From Magnetospirillum sp. (GTDB taxonomy: Bacteria > Pseudomonadota > Alphaproteobacteria > CACIAM-22H2), in the NCBI GenBank assembly GCA_027532905.1, contig JAPZUA010000004.1, positions 370,570 to 434,569 on the forward strand: a DNA stretch of 64,000 bases, in the 5' to 3' direction. Positions 23,976 to 32,276 of this stretch are shown here, piece after piece; the stretch's first letter is position 1; each line of letters begins with the position of its first letter. Position numbers and translations under genes: made by a program. The notes under the pieces are model-generated. The model did no database searches. It saw only the letters and a program-made list of their open reading frames with translations, and was not told where the DNA came from.

Positions 23976-24755
23976 ATGCTTAAGGGCAAATCGGCGATCG
24001 TGACGGGCTCGACCAGCGGCATTGGCCTTGGCATTGCACGCGCCCTCGTGGCCCAAGGGGCCAACGTGATGCTGAACGGCTTCGGCGATGCGGCCGCGAT
24101 TTCGGCCCTGCAGGCCGAACTCGGCAAGGGCGGGGCCAAAATCGCCTATTCCGGTGCCGACATGACCAAGCCCGAGCAAGTCGCAGGGCTTGTGGCCGAC
24201 GCGGCGCGCGAATTGGGCTCGGTCGATATTCTCGTCAACAATGCCGGCATGCAGCACGTGGCGCCGGTCGATGCCTTCCCGCTCGAAATGTGGGACAAGG
24301 TCATCCAGCTCAATCTCACCTCGTGCTTTCAGGCGATCCGTGCGGCCCTGCCGGAGATGAAAAAGCGCAATTGGGGCCGCATCGTCAATATCGCCTCAGC
24401 GCACGGGCTCGTCGCGTCGGCCGAGAAATCGGCCTATGTCGCGGCAAAGCACGGGCTCATTGGCCTCACCAAGGTCGTGGCGCTCGAAACCGCCAAGAGC
24501 GGCATTACCGCCAACGCGATCTGCCCGGGCTGGGTTTTGACCCCGCTCGTGCAAAAGCAGATCGATGCACTCGCCGCGCGCAAAGGCATCTCAGGCGAAG
24601 CGGCCAAGATCGAATTGCTGGCCGAAAAACAGCCGTCGCACGAATTCGCCACGCCCGAGCAAATTGGCGGTCTCACCGCGTTTTTGTGCTCGCCGGCGGC
24701 CGACCAGATTCGCGGGGCAAGCCTCTCGGTCGACGGCGGTTGGACCGCGCAATGA
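23976..24755 (+). CDS. bdhA: 3-hydroxybutyrate dehydrogenase
   Basis: 259-residue short-chain dehydrogenase that interconverts D-3-hydroxybutyrate and acetoacetate with NAD. The cofactor motif TGSTSGIGLGIA begins at residue 10, the NNAG motif is present, and the active Ser-Tyr-Lys set is in IASAHGLVAS and SAYVAAKHG. Diagnostic BdhA segments include NNAGMQHVAPVDAFP and the C-terminal VDGGWTAQ. ATG 23976 follows GGAAAGGATATC. It probably returns PHA-derived monomer to metabolism; the PHA synthesis genes lie at 43865-48219. Confidence 0.92.
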   Translation: MLKGKSAIVTGSTSGIGLGIARALVAQGANVMLNGFGDAAAISALQAELGKGGAKIAYSGADMTKPEQVAGLVADAARELGSVDILVNNAGMQHVAPVDAFPLEMWDKVIQLNLTSCFQAIRAALPEMKKRNWGRIVNIASAHGLVASAEKSAYVAAKHGLIGLTKVVALETAKSGITANAICPGWVLTPLVQKQIDALAARKGISGEAAKIELLAEKQPSHEFATPEQIGGLTAFLCSPAADQIRGASLSVDGGWTAQ

Positions 24756-24763
24756 GCCTGCGC

Positions 24764-25162
24764 CTACTGCGTATCGGGCCGCACGCCCATGCGGCGCCAC
24801 AATTCGTCGTTGAGGTCGCCCTGGCGCACCGGGCCGATCGCGGCGGGACGCGGGGCGGGCGTGGGCGGGCTCACATCTTCGACGGTCAAAGGCGGCGGGG
24901 CGGGTTCGCCGCTGAGGCCGATATAAAGTCCAACGCCGCCCACGAGCAGCACCGACAACACCCCCGTGGCGATCAGCGCCAGCTTCAGATAGCGCGCGCG
25001 ATTGTTGGGCGGCGGGGCAGCCGGCGCTTCTTCTTCCGGATCAACCGGCCGTTTGCCCGTACCGGGCTTACCGGCCATGCCTTTGCCGGGGGGGCCCTTT
25101 CCAGCGGGGCCCTTGGCCGGGGGACCTTTGGGCGGCAGATTCGTGCGAGCGGGTGCAGCCAT
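24764..25162 (-). CDS. Single-span protein with low-complexity N-terminus
   Basis: 132-residue protein, not recognised. Residues 10-35 are a repeat of Pro, Gly and Lys (PPKGPPAKGPAGKGPPGKG), followed by an acidic patch, one strong membrane span (about residues 59-83, LALIATGVLSVLLVGGVGLYIG), and a proline-rich tail that ends NDELWRRMGVRPDTQ. The likely topology is a basic cytoplasmic N-terminus and a periplasmic tail. It converges on bdhA and diverges from mscS by 44 bases. Function unknown. Confidence 0.7.
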   Translation of the reverse strand: MAAPARTNLPPKGPPAKGPAGKGPPGKGMAGKPGTGKRPVDPEEEAPAAPPPNNRARYLKLALIATGVLSVLLVGGVGLYIGLSGEPAPPPLTVEDVSPPTPAPRPAAIGPVRQGDLNDELWRRMGVRPDTQ

Positions 25163-25206
25163 ACCGTTATCTTAAGCCAATTTCGCCAAAACAGGGAGAG
25201 ATCGCG

Positions 25207-25977
25207 ATGGATTTGATCGTGCAGGGCCAGAATTTCCTGCTGACCTACGGCCCGCCTTTTGTGGCCGGTGTCGCGATTCTGGTCGTCGGCAGCTGGATTG
25301 CCGGCATCGTGCAGCGCGGCGTGGCCGCCACGCTTGAGCGTGTAGGCAAGGTCGAGCTCACGCTCGCGCGCTTCCTCGCCAGCCTCTCGCGCTATCTCAT
25401 TCTGGTCGTCGTGGTGCTGGCCGCCCTGTCGCAATTCGGCATCCAGACCGCGAGCCTGATCGCCGTATTCGGTGCCGCCGGTTTGGCCGTGGGCTTGGCG
25501 CTGCAGGGCACTTTGTCCAACGTCGCGGCCGGCGTGATGCTGCTCGCCTTCCGCCCCTACCGTGTGGGCGACCGCATCGATGCGGGCGGCGTGCAGGGCA
25601 TCGTCGAAGCGATCGACCTGTTCGTGACCGACATTCGCACCGACGACAATGTCCAGGTGCTGATCCCGAACGGCAAGATCTGGGGCGACAAGGTCGTAAA
25701 CCATTCGAAATACCAGTCCAAGCGCCTGGATTTCGAAGTGACGGTGCCCGACGAGGCCGACGTCGAAAGCGCATGTGCGCGTTTGGTGAAGCTTGCGTCG
25801 GGCGATCCGCGCTGTCTTGCCAACCCGGCACCCGAGGCGATCATCGTCAAATACGCGAAAGACAGCGTGACCGTGCTGCTGCGCAGCTGGTGCAAACCCG
25901 CCGATGAGGGAGCGATGCGCTCGTCGATGAATCTCGCCTTGCGCAATCTTTCCAAGTCGAATTTTGCGGGCGGCTGA
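25207..25977 (+). CDS. Small-conductance mechanosensitive channel, MscS family
   Basis: 256-residue inner-membrane channel of the small MscS type. Three N-terminal spans are followed by the pore helix with AVFGAAGLAVGLALQGTLSNVAAGVMLL (about residues 93-120), rich in Ala and Gly as in MscS TM3. The cytoplasmic beta domain starts with FRPYRVGDRI and includes VLIPNGKIWGDKVVNHS. It opens on membrane tension to protect from osmotic downshift. ATG 25207 follows AGGGAGAGATCGCG. One base separates its stop from the hspQ start. Confidence 0.9.
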   Translation: MDLIVQGQNFLLTYGPPFVAGVAILVVGSWIAGIVQRGVAATLERVGKVELTLARFLASLSRYLILVVVVLAALSQFGIQTASLIAVFGAAGLAVGLALQGTLSNVAAGVMLLAFRPYRVGDRIDAGGVQGIVEAIDLFVTDIRTDDNVQVLIPNGKIWGDKVVNHSKYQSKRLDFEVTVPDEADVESACARLVKLASGDPRCLANPAPEAIIVKYAKDSVTVLLRSWCKPADEGAMRSSMNLALRNLSKSNFAGG

Positions 25978-25978
25978 C

Positions 25979-26323
25979 ATGGCAATGCGCGAAGCGAAAT
26001 TTCGGATCGGCGAAATCGTGCGCCACCGCGTCTACGACTTCCGCGGCGTGGTGTTCGACGTCGATCCGATCTTCGCCAATACCCAGGAATGGTACGACGC
26101 GATCCCGGCCGATCTGCGGCCGCGCAAGGATCAGCCCTTCTACCATCTCTACGCGATCAACGACCAGCAGGGCGCCTACCAGGCCTATGTCAGCGAGCAG
26201 AATCTGCTGCCCGACGCCGAGCGCGGGCCGGTCGAGCATCCGGACGTCAAGCGCGCCTTCGAAGGCCCGAAAAACGGGCTCTATCGGCCGCGCGCCTCGT
26301 CCTTCGGCGCCACGATGAACTGA
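25979..26323 (+). CDS. hspQ: HspQ/YccV hemimethylated-DNA-binding family protein
   Basis: 114-residue protein of the HspQ (YccV) family. Diagnostic segments are AKFRIGEIVRHRVYDFRGVVFDVDP near the N-terminus, EWYDAIP, and PFYHLYAINDQQ, followed by YVSEQNLLPD. The E. coli homologue is a heat-shock protein that binds hemimethylated DNA and acts as a Lon specificity factor. ATG 25979 lies one base after the MscS stop, so co-translation is likely. No heat-shock promoter was seen in the short space. Confidence 0.9.
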   Translation: MAMREAKFRIGEIVRHRVYDFRGVVFDVDPIFANTQEWYDAIPADLRPRKDQPFYHLYAINDQQGAYQAYVSEQNLLPDAERGPVEHPDVKRAFEGPKNGLYRPRASSFGATMN

Positions 26324-26388
26324 AAAGGCCGCGAAATCCGATGACCCATTTGCGCGCGTCGCGTTGCAATCTAAAGAAGCAATTTGCT

Positions 26389-28197
26389 TCAGCGTGGATG
26401 CGCGCGCACGACGTCCAAAAACGGCTTGCCGTAGCGCTCGAGTTTGGCCGCCCCCACGCCGTGCACGAGGCGCATATCGTCGAGGCTCTGCGGCCGTATC
26501 GCCGCCATCTCGATCAGGCTGCGGTCGGCGAACACCACGTAGGCCGGCTGGCGCAATTCTTTGGCAAGGCGCGTGCGCAGCGCTTTGAGGGCCGCCAGCA
26601 ATTCGCTGTCGGCGGGGGCGTGGGCGGTCGCACCCTTGGCGGCCTTCTTCTCGGCCTTGCCGGCCCACAGCGCATCCTTGCGCACGGCGAATTTTTCGGC
26701 CCCGCGCAGCACCGCACGTCCGAGCTCCGTCACGGACCAGGATCCATGCCCGGCAATGTCGAGGGCGATAAGGCCGGCCGCCGACATCTGCCGGAAGATC
26801 GAGCGCCATTCGCCCGCACTGCGGTCTTTGCCCACGCCATAGGTCGGCAGTGCTGCATGGCCGTAGCGCTCGATCGCAGCACCGCCGGCACCCGTCAGAA
26901 TGAGCACAAGATGTTCGGTGCCGAAGCGTTCGCCCGTGCGCAGAATCGCCGACATGGCCTTCTGCGCATCGATCGTGGCGTCGGCAGTCTCGACGCCGTC
27001 TTGGCACAGGTCGCAATTGCCGCAGGGCTGCGAGGCTTCGCCGAAATAGGCGAGCAGCGACTGCCGGCGGCAGCTCGGCGCTTCGCACAAAGCCACAAGT
27101 GCGTTGAAGCGCTGGCGCTCGATGCGCTTGCGCTCGTCGGGCGCATCGCTCTGTTCGATCTGCATGCGCCTGAGGCGCATATCGTCGAGCCCGAAGAGCG
27201 TGAGCGTATCGGCGGGCAGTCCGTCGCGGCCAGCACGGCCGATTTCCTGGTAGTAGCTCTCCACGTTCGACGGCAGGTCGGCATGCACCACGAAGCGCAC
27301 GTCGGGTTTGTCGATGCCCATGCCGAAGGCCACGGTCGCGCAAACGACGATGCCGTCTTCCTGCAAAAACAAATCTTGGTTCGCATTGCGCACGCGAACG
27401 TCGAGGCCCGCATGGTAGGGCACGGCGCGAATGCCGGTTTTGGAAAGCGCTTCGGCGAGTTCCTCGGTGCGCTTGCGCGAGGCACAATAAACGATCCCAC
27501 TCTGGCCCTTGCGCTCGGCCAGAAACGCGGCGATCTGCTGACGCGCCTGTTGTTTGGGGCGCATGGCAAGGCGCAGATTGGGCCGGTCGAAAGAGCGCAC
27601 GAACAAGCGCGGCGGGGTCGAGAAAAGTTTGCTCTCGATGTCGGCGCGCGTGGGCGCATCGGCGGTCGCCGTAAGGGCCACGGTCGGCACGTCGCCAAGC
27701 TCGCGACGGATGCGCCCGATCACCAGATATTCGGGGCGAAAATCGTGGCCCCATTGCGATACGCAATGCGCTTCGTCGATCGCCAGCAGTGTCGTGTGCG
27801 CCTCGGCCAGCAATTCGCGCATGTCATCGCGCACGAGCCGTTCGGGCGCCACGTAGAGCAGGCGCAGCCTGTCTTCGCGGATCGCGCGGCGCACGGCCGC
27901 ATTGTCGGCGGCGTCGTTGGAGGAGTTGAGGCTTGCGGCCTCGATGCCGTATTCGCGCAATTGCCCCACCTGATCGCGCATCAAGGCGATAAGCGGCGAA
28001 ACCACGACCGTGAGGCCGCCGCGCACAAGGGCCGGCAGCTGGTAGCACAAAGATTTGCCCGCCCCCGTCGGCATCACCGCGAGCACGTTTTCGCCCGCCA
28101 GCACGGCGGCGATCACGGCTTCCTGGCCGGGGCGAAAATCGTCGAACCCGAAAATCGACTTGAGTTTCTGGCGTGCCGAATCGAGCGAAGCATTCAT
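26389..28197 (-). CDS. recQ: ATP-dependent DNA helicase RecQ
   Basis: 602-residue RecQ helicase for recombination and replication-fork repair. Motif 0 is FGFDDFRPGQ, Walker A is MPTGAGKSLCYQ (about residue 50), motif II is AIDEAHC, and motif VI is QEIGRAGRDG. The RQC zinc site follows (CEAPSCRRQ and CGNCDLC), then a winged helix, and one HRDC domain at the C-terminus. Length and domain order match bacterial RecQ. ATG 28197 begins MNASLDSARQKL. It diverges from the GNAT gene by 64 bases, with no LexA-type box seen there. Confidence 0.95.
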   Translation of the reverse strand: MNASLDSARQKLKSIFGFDDFRPGQEAVIAAVLAGENVLAVMPTGAGKSLCYQLPALVRGGLTVVVSPLIALMRDQVGQLREYGIEAASLNSSNDAADNAAVRRAIREDRLRLLYVAPERLVRDDMRELLAEAHTTLLAIDEAHCVSQWGHDFRPEYLVIGRIRRELGDVPTVALTATADAPTRADIESKLFSTPPRLFVRSFDRPNLRLAMRPKQQARQQIAAFLAERKGQSGIVYCASRKRTEELAEALSKTGIRAVPYHAGLDVRVRNANQDLFLQEDGIVVCATVAFGMGIDKPDVRFVVHADLPSNVESYYQEIGRAGRDGLPADTLTLFGLDDMRLRRMQIEQSDAPDERKRIERQRFNALVALCEAPSCRRQSLLAYFGEASQPCGNCDLCQDGVETADATIDAQKAMSAILRTGERFGTEHLVLILTGAGGAAIERYGHAALPTYGVGKDRSAGEWRSIFRQMSAAGLIALDIAGHGSWSVTELGRAVLRGAEKFAVRKDALWAGKAEKKAAKGATAHAPADSELLAALKALRTRLAKELRQPAYVVFADRSLIEMAAIRPQSLDDMRLVHGVGAAKLERYGKPFLDVVRAHPR

Positions 28198-28261
28198 GCT
28201 TTTTCTTCTGCCATCGCGCGCGCTCTGCCACAATGGCCGTCCTGTCGAAAGGCCGATAAAC

Positions 28262-28942
28262 ATGGAACTTCCGCTGGGGCCCGAGATCGCGGCGCACCCC
28301 GCCCCGCAGCCCGCACACTGCGTGATCGAGGGCCGGTACTGCCGCTTGCGCCCGCTCGATCCGGCCCGCGATACGGATGGGCTCTATGCGCTCTCGCACG
28401 GCGTTTCGAAAGAGCAACAATGGGCCTATCTGTTCACGGGGCCGTATGCGGACAAAGCCGACTTTGCCGCGCATGTGCAGAAGATCGCGGCCGGAACGGG
28501 CGATCCGATCTATTGGGCGGTGGCGGACAAAAACGACCGTGCGGTCGGCTGGCTTTCGCTGATGCGCATCGACCGCACGCATCGCGTGATCGAGGTGGGC
28601 TCGATCCTCTATACGCCCGCCCTCCAGCGCACGGTCGCGGCCACCGAGGCGCAGTATCTGATCGCCCGGCATGTCTTCGAAACGCTGGGCTATCGGCGCT
28701 TCGAGTGGAAGTGCAACGATCTGAACGAACCCTCGAAGCGGGCAGCCCTGCGCCTGGGCTTCACCTACGAAGGGCTGTTCCGCCAGCATATGATCGTCAA
28801 AGGCCGCAGTCGCGACACGGCCTGGTTCGCGATGATCGACCGCGACTGGCCCGCAATCAAAGCCGCATTCGAAGCGTGGCTTGCGCCGGAGAACTTCGAT
28901 CCCAAGGGCTGGCAAAAACGCGAGCTCGCCGCGTTTCGCTAA
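28262..28942 (+). CDS. GNAT-family N-acetyltransferase
   Basis: 226-residue acetyltransferase of the RimJ/RimL-like GNAT group. CoA-fold parts are GRYCRLRPLDPARD (about residue 25), the central strand VGWLSLMRIDRTHRVIEVGSI, and the C-terminal RAALRLGFTYEGLFRQHMIVKGRSRDTAWFAM, where the last strand is typical of members acting on amino-terminal or small-molecule amines. Acceptor unknown. ATG 28262 is 64 bases from the divergent recQ start. It overlaps the convergent dehydratase gene by four bases. Confidence 0.88.
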   Translation: MELPLGPEIAAHPAPQPAHCVIEGRYCRLRPLDPARDTDGLYALSHGVSKEQQWAYLFTGPYADKADFAAHVQKIAAGTGDPIYWAVADKNDRAVGWLSLMRIDRTHRVIEVGSILYTPALQRTVAATEAQYLIARHVFETLGYRRFEWKCNDLNEPSKRAALRLGFTYEGLFRQHMIVKGRSRDTAWFAMIDRDWPAIKAAFEAWLAPENFDPKGWQKRELAAFR

Positions 28943-30630
28943 GGCGCGCCAGTGAGGAAATCGAAATCGCAGCCTTGCGGGGCTTGCAGCACGCTGCGGC
29001 GATAGAGATTGCGGTAGCCGCGTTTGGGGATCGGCGGCGGTGCCAGGCCTTCCAAGCGCCGCGCGATCTCGGCGGGCTCGACCAGCAGATCGATCGTTTT
29101 GGCCGAAACCGACAGGCGGATGCGATCGCCGTTGCGCACGGCCGCAAGCGGTCCGCCGATTGCGGATTCAGGGGCCACATGCAGCACGATCGTGCCGAAG
29201 GCGGTCCCCGACATGCGGGCATCCGAGATGCGCACCATGTCTTTGACGCCCTGGCGCGCGAGCTTCTTCGGGATCGGCAGATAGCCTGCTTCCGGCATGC
29301 CGGCCGCATGGGGCCCTGCGTTTTTGAGAACCAGAAAATCCTCGGCCGCCACGTCGAGATCGGGATCGTCGATGCGCGCGGCAAGGTCGGCGAGATCCTC
29401 GAATACGACCGCACGGCCTTCTGTTTCGAACAAAGCGGGCGTGGCGGCCGCACGCTTGAAGATCGCCCCTGCTGGGGCAAGACTGCCGCGCAAGGCGATC
29501 AATCCGCCGACCGGCGAGACGGGTGCGTCGAACGGCTTCACAATGCTGCGGTCGACCCAGTCGATCGGTTCGGCGAGCCGCTCGCCCAACGTCCGGCCCT
29601 CGACGTCGATCGTGTCGAGATGCAGGAGCGGCTTCAATTCGCGCAACACGGCCCCAACGCCGCCGGCTGCGTAAAAATCTTCCATATAGCCATCGCCGAC
29701 CGGCTTCAGATCGACCAGCACCGGCGTTTCGTCGGAAATACGATTGAGCCGGTCGAAATCGATCGCGACCCCGCAGCGCCCGGCGATAGCCGTAAGATGC
29801 ACGACCGCATTCGTCGACCCGCCCAGCGCCATCAGTACGCGCAGCGCGTTCTCGATCGATTTCTGCGTCACGATTTTGCTCGGCCGCAAGCCGCTGGCGA
29901 TGAGGCCGACGGCGGCCCGGCCGGTTTCTTCGGCCGCGACCAGGCGGGCCGCATGCACGGCCGGAATTGCGGCCGTCCCCGGCAGCGACATGCCGAGCGT
30001 TTCGGCGATGCACGCCATCGTGCTGGCCGTCCCCATTACGGCGCATGTGCCGGCCGTGACCGCGAGGCGGCCTTCGACCGTATCGATTTCTTGCTTATCG
30101 ATGCTGCCCGCCCGGTACTTGCCCCAGAAGCTGCGGCAATCGGTGCAAGCGCCCAGACGCTGGCCGCGATGGCGGCCGGTCATCATCGGCCCCGTGACAA
30201 GTTGGATCGCAGGCCGGTCCGCCGACACCGCACCCATGAGCTGGGCGGGCACGGTTTTGTCGCAGCCGCCGATCAGCACGACCGCGTCCATGGGCTGGGC
30301 GCGTACCATCTCCTCGGTGTCCATCGCCATGAGATTGCGATAGACGAGGCTCGTGGGCTCGAGGAACACCTCGCCCAACGACACGGTCGGAAACACGCGC
30401 GCCAACGCACCCGCCGCCGTGACGCCGCGCACGACGGCCGCCACAAGCTCGTCCATCGTGCGGTGGCAATTGTTGAAATCCGACGGGGTTGCCGCGATGC
30501 CGACGATGGGTTTGGCGAGCGAGGCCGCCGACAGGCCCGTCGAGCGCGCGAACGACCGGCGCAAGAAGCGCGCGAAGTCGCGATCGCCGTAATTGGTGAG
30601 CCCGATATCGAAACCCTGCGCGTCCGCCAT
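28939..30630 (-). CDS. IlvD/Edd-family sugar-acid dehydratase
   Basis: 563-residue iron-sulfur dehydratase of the IlvD/Edd family. Cluster cysteines lie in GGCDKTVPAQ (about residue 122), GACTDCRSFWGKYR (about 163) and TAGTCAVMGTASTM (about 192). The SDARMSGTAFG segment, with its catalytic serine, is near residue 470. ACTDCRSFW and the length suggest a xylonate/arabonate-type dehydratase, making a 2-keto-3-deoxy acid, rather than dihydroxy-acid dehydratase of branched-chain synthesis. Substrate is inferred. A divergent palindrome cluster in the 99 bases upstream suggests regulated expression. Confidence 0.85.
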   Translation of the reverse strand: MADAQGFDIGLTNYGDRDFARFLRRSFARSTGLSAASLAKPIVGIAATPSDFNNCHRTMDELVAAVVRGVTAAGALARVFPTVSLGEVFLEPTSLVYRNLMAMDTEEMVRAQPMDAVVLIGGCDKTVPAQLMGAVSADRPAIQLVTGPMMTGRHRGQRLGACTDCRSFWGKYRAGSIDKQEIDTVEGRLAVTAGTCAVMGTASTMACIAETLGMSLPGTAAIPAVHAARLVAAEETGRAAVGLIASGLRPSKIVTQKSIENALRVLMALGGSTNAVVHLTAIAGRCGVAIDFDRLNRISDETPVLVDLKPVGDGYMEDFYAAGGVGAVLRELKPLLHLDTIDVEGRTLGERLAEPIDWVDRSIVKPFDAPVSPVGGLIALRGSLAPAGAIFKRAAATPALFETEGRAVVFEDLADLAARIDDPDLDVAAEDFLVLKNAGPHAAGMPEAGYLPIPKKLARQGVKDMVRISDARMSGTAFGTIVLHVAPESAIGGPLAAVRNGDRIRLSVSAKTIDLLVEPAEIARRLEGLAPPPIPKRGYRNLYRRSVLQAPQGCDFDFLTGAP

Positions 30631-30683
30631 ATCGTTCTATTCCTTTTTTGTGCAATGACTTACGGCGAGTATTGTGCCAAAGC

Positions 30684-30730
30684 GCATTGTATAAATGCAA
30701 TGTTAACATTCGTTCGGCTATATGGCCGAA
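30684..30730. promoter_or_regulatory. Cluster of three palindromes between divergent genes
   Basis: Between the dehydratase start (30630) and the 401-residue protein start (30730) lie GCATT-5-AATGC at 30684-30698, the perfect 12-base palindrome AATGTTAACATT at 30699-30710, and TTCGGC-6-GCCGAA at 30713-30730, which touches the ATG. They look like operator sites; no regulator gene is adjacent. Confidence 0.5.
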
Positions 30731-31935
30731 TGAAGAAAACGCTTCTCCCGTCGAGCTTCGAAGCGCGCGGCTTGCTGGTTCCGTTCGAGAACCCGAAGCT
30801 GCGGCCCGTGCGTTTGCGCGCAGGCCGCGACCAGCGCCTCAAGGAATGGGAAGCCGTGTTCGAGAACTATGCCGGCGATTCGGGACGGCAGAATCTGATC
30901 ATGCAGTGGATCCATCTGCCCAACTGGACGCAATTGGGCCCGCGCGACCGCGAATTGTTCGACCAGATCGGCAAGAGCTTCGAGGGTGCCGGCGGCGATC
31001 CGCTTTCCTTGCGCGCGATCATGCTGCAGGTCGAGTACAAACACGCCGAGGACGAGGCGAAGCGGGCCGCAGCCAAGCAGCGCATCGACGGCGGCCGCCG
31101 CGACGTGCTGACGGCCTATGTGAGCTTGCTCGCCCAAGCGACGCGCGAATGCGGCATTGCGCGCGGCGACGCGTTCATGGCGCGCGCCAACAGCGCCATC
31201 CTCATGCAAGCGATCCAGTCGGCCCCGACGGAGCTTGCGGACGGGGCGATGGCGAGCCTGTCGGGCAAGGTGTTTGCGCACCTGTCCGAGCAGGCCAAAG
31301 TGCCGCAGCGCGAAGTGCCCAAGCGCATCGAAAGCCTTGCCGACATTCTCGCCCCCATCGGCGCCATCAATCTCGACTCAGATCCCGGCGCCAAACAGGA
31401 AGGGCATCTGTCGCTTTCCTTCGCGCGGCTCGAAAAATTCGCCGAAGACGTTGCCGCCTACGAAAAGACCACGCGCGACGAAGCGGCCAACCGGGCTTTG
31501 CTGGTCCTTTTCAGCGCGCGCCAGTTCGTCGAACTCGTGCGCCAGAAGCTCAACGACATCGAGCAGCGCCTGAGCTTTTTCGTGGCCGTGATCCGCGACT
31601 TCGACGCCGTGGCCGAAGCGATCAAAGCTTGTTCGCGCGAAATCGCCTTTTCGATGGACGGCTGGGACTCCCTGGTCGACGTGTGGGACGAGGGCGTGCG
31701 CAAATACGAGCAGACGCAGGACGCTTACGCCCTCGACCTCGCCATCCAGCATATTCTGCTGTACCTGCCGACGATGCCCGCCAACGCGACCTCCAGCGAG
31801 AACGAAAAAGTGTGGAACGGCCTGACCTTCCAGCGCAGCAAGATGGTGCGTCAGTTCACCAACTGGATCGACGGCTCGGTCGATACCGAGCTTCAGGCGC
31901 GCATGGACAAAGCGCGCGCGGGGGTCGCACAGTGA
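30730..31935 (+). CDS. Uncharacterised 401-residue protein coupled to PilZ gene
   Basis: Not recognised. 401 residues, no signal peptide and no membrane span, predicted largely helical with many charged residues and a helical centre (LKEWEAVFENYAGDSGRQNLI onward). Residues about 225-300 contain heptad-like charged helices. It starts at ATG 30730, whose A is the last base of a small palindrome; a ribosome site is not obvious. Its stop overlaps the GTG of a PilZ-domain gene by four bases (GTGA), so the two are made together. A role linked to cyclic-di-GMP control is a guess from that coupling. Confidence 0.7.
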   Translation: MKKTLLPSSFEARGLLVPFENPKLRPVRLRAGRDQRLKEWEAVFENYAGDSGRQNLIMQWIHLPNWTQLGPRDRELFDQIGKSFEGAGGDPLSLRAIMLQVEYKHAEDEAKRAAAKQRIDGGRRDVLTAYVSLLAQATRECGIARGDAFMARANSAILMQAIQSAPTELADGAMASLSGKVFAHLSEQAKVPQREVPKRIESLADILAPIGAINLDSDPGAKQEGHLSLSFARLEKFAEDVAAYEKTTRDEAANRALLVLFSARQFVELVRQKLNDIEQRLSFFVAVIRDFDAVAEAIKACSREIAFSMDGWDSLVDVWDEGVRKYEQTQDAYALDLAIQHILLYLPTMPANATSSENEKVWNGLTFQRSKMVRQFTNWIDGSVDTELQARMDKARAGVAQ

Positions 31936-32276
31936 CCGCCCCCGCCCCGCCCCCCGCCGGTGACCGTCGACGCGCCGTGCGCTATCGGCCGCGCGATGCG
32001 AGCGTCGAAATTCTCGGCCGCATCGCCGGCCTCACCGACCTGTCGGCGATGGGCATGCATGCCAACGCCGTCTGGGAGGGTCTGGCACCGGGCAGCATCG
32101 TGTCGGCAGTGCTGCGCCTGCCGCGCGCGCGGCCCGAGCGGCCGCCGCACCGCTTCGAGCTTGCAGCACTCGTGGTCGGCCAGTCAGCGGCGGGAACGGC
32201 CTTGCGCTATCTGCAGCCGTCGCGGCGCTGGGTGCGCGCCCTCGAAGCCTACATGGCGGCGGCCAAAGCCGACTAG
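31932..32276 (+). CDS. PilZ-domain protein
   Basis: 114-residue protein with a PilZ-like core. The binding pattern appears as [10 protein letters not shown] (about residues 11-20) and [10 protein letters not shown] (about residues 36-45), matching RxxxR and DxSxxG of cyclic-di-GMP receptors. The start is GTG 31932, inside the upstream stop codon. The C-terminal half is basic and less conserved. It would act as a receptor that changes the activity of a partner, most simply the co-encoded 401-residue protein. Convergent with the CobW gene, overlapping by four bases. Confidence 0.68.
   Translation: MTAPAPPPAGDRRRAVRYRPRDASVEILGRIAGLTDLSAMGMHANAVWEGLAPGSIVSAVLRLPRARPERPPHRFELAALVVGQSAAGTALRYLQPSRRWVRALEAYMAAAKAD

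Noticed and set aside
22286-23983. Plus-strand frame of 565 codons opposite the quinone oxidoreductase
   Set aside because: Antisense shadow of a clear enzyme gene; no domain recognised.
26089-31935. Very long plus-strand open frame of about 1,950 codons
   Set aside because: It runs opposite to recQ and the dehydratase over most of its length; only the final 401 codons are read as the real gene at 30730-31935.
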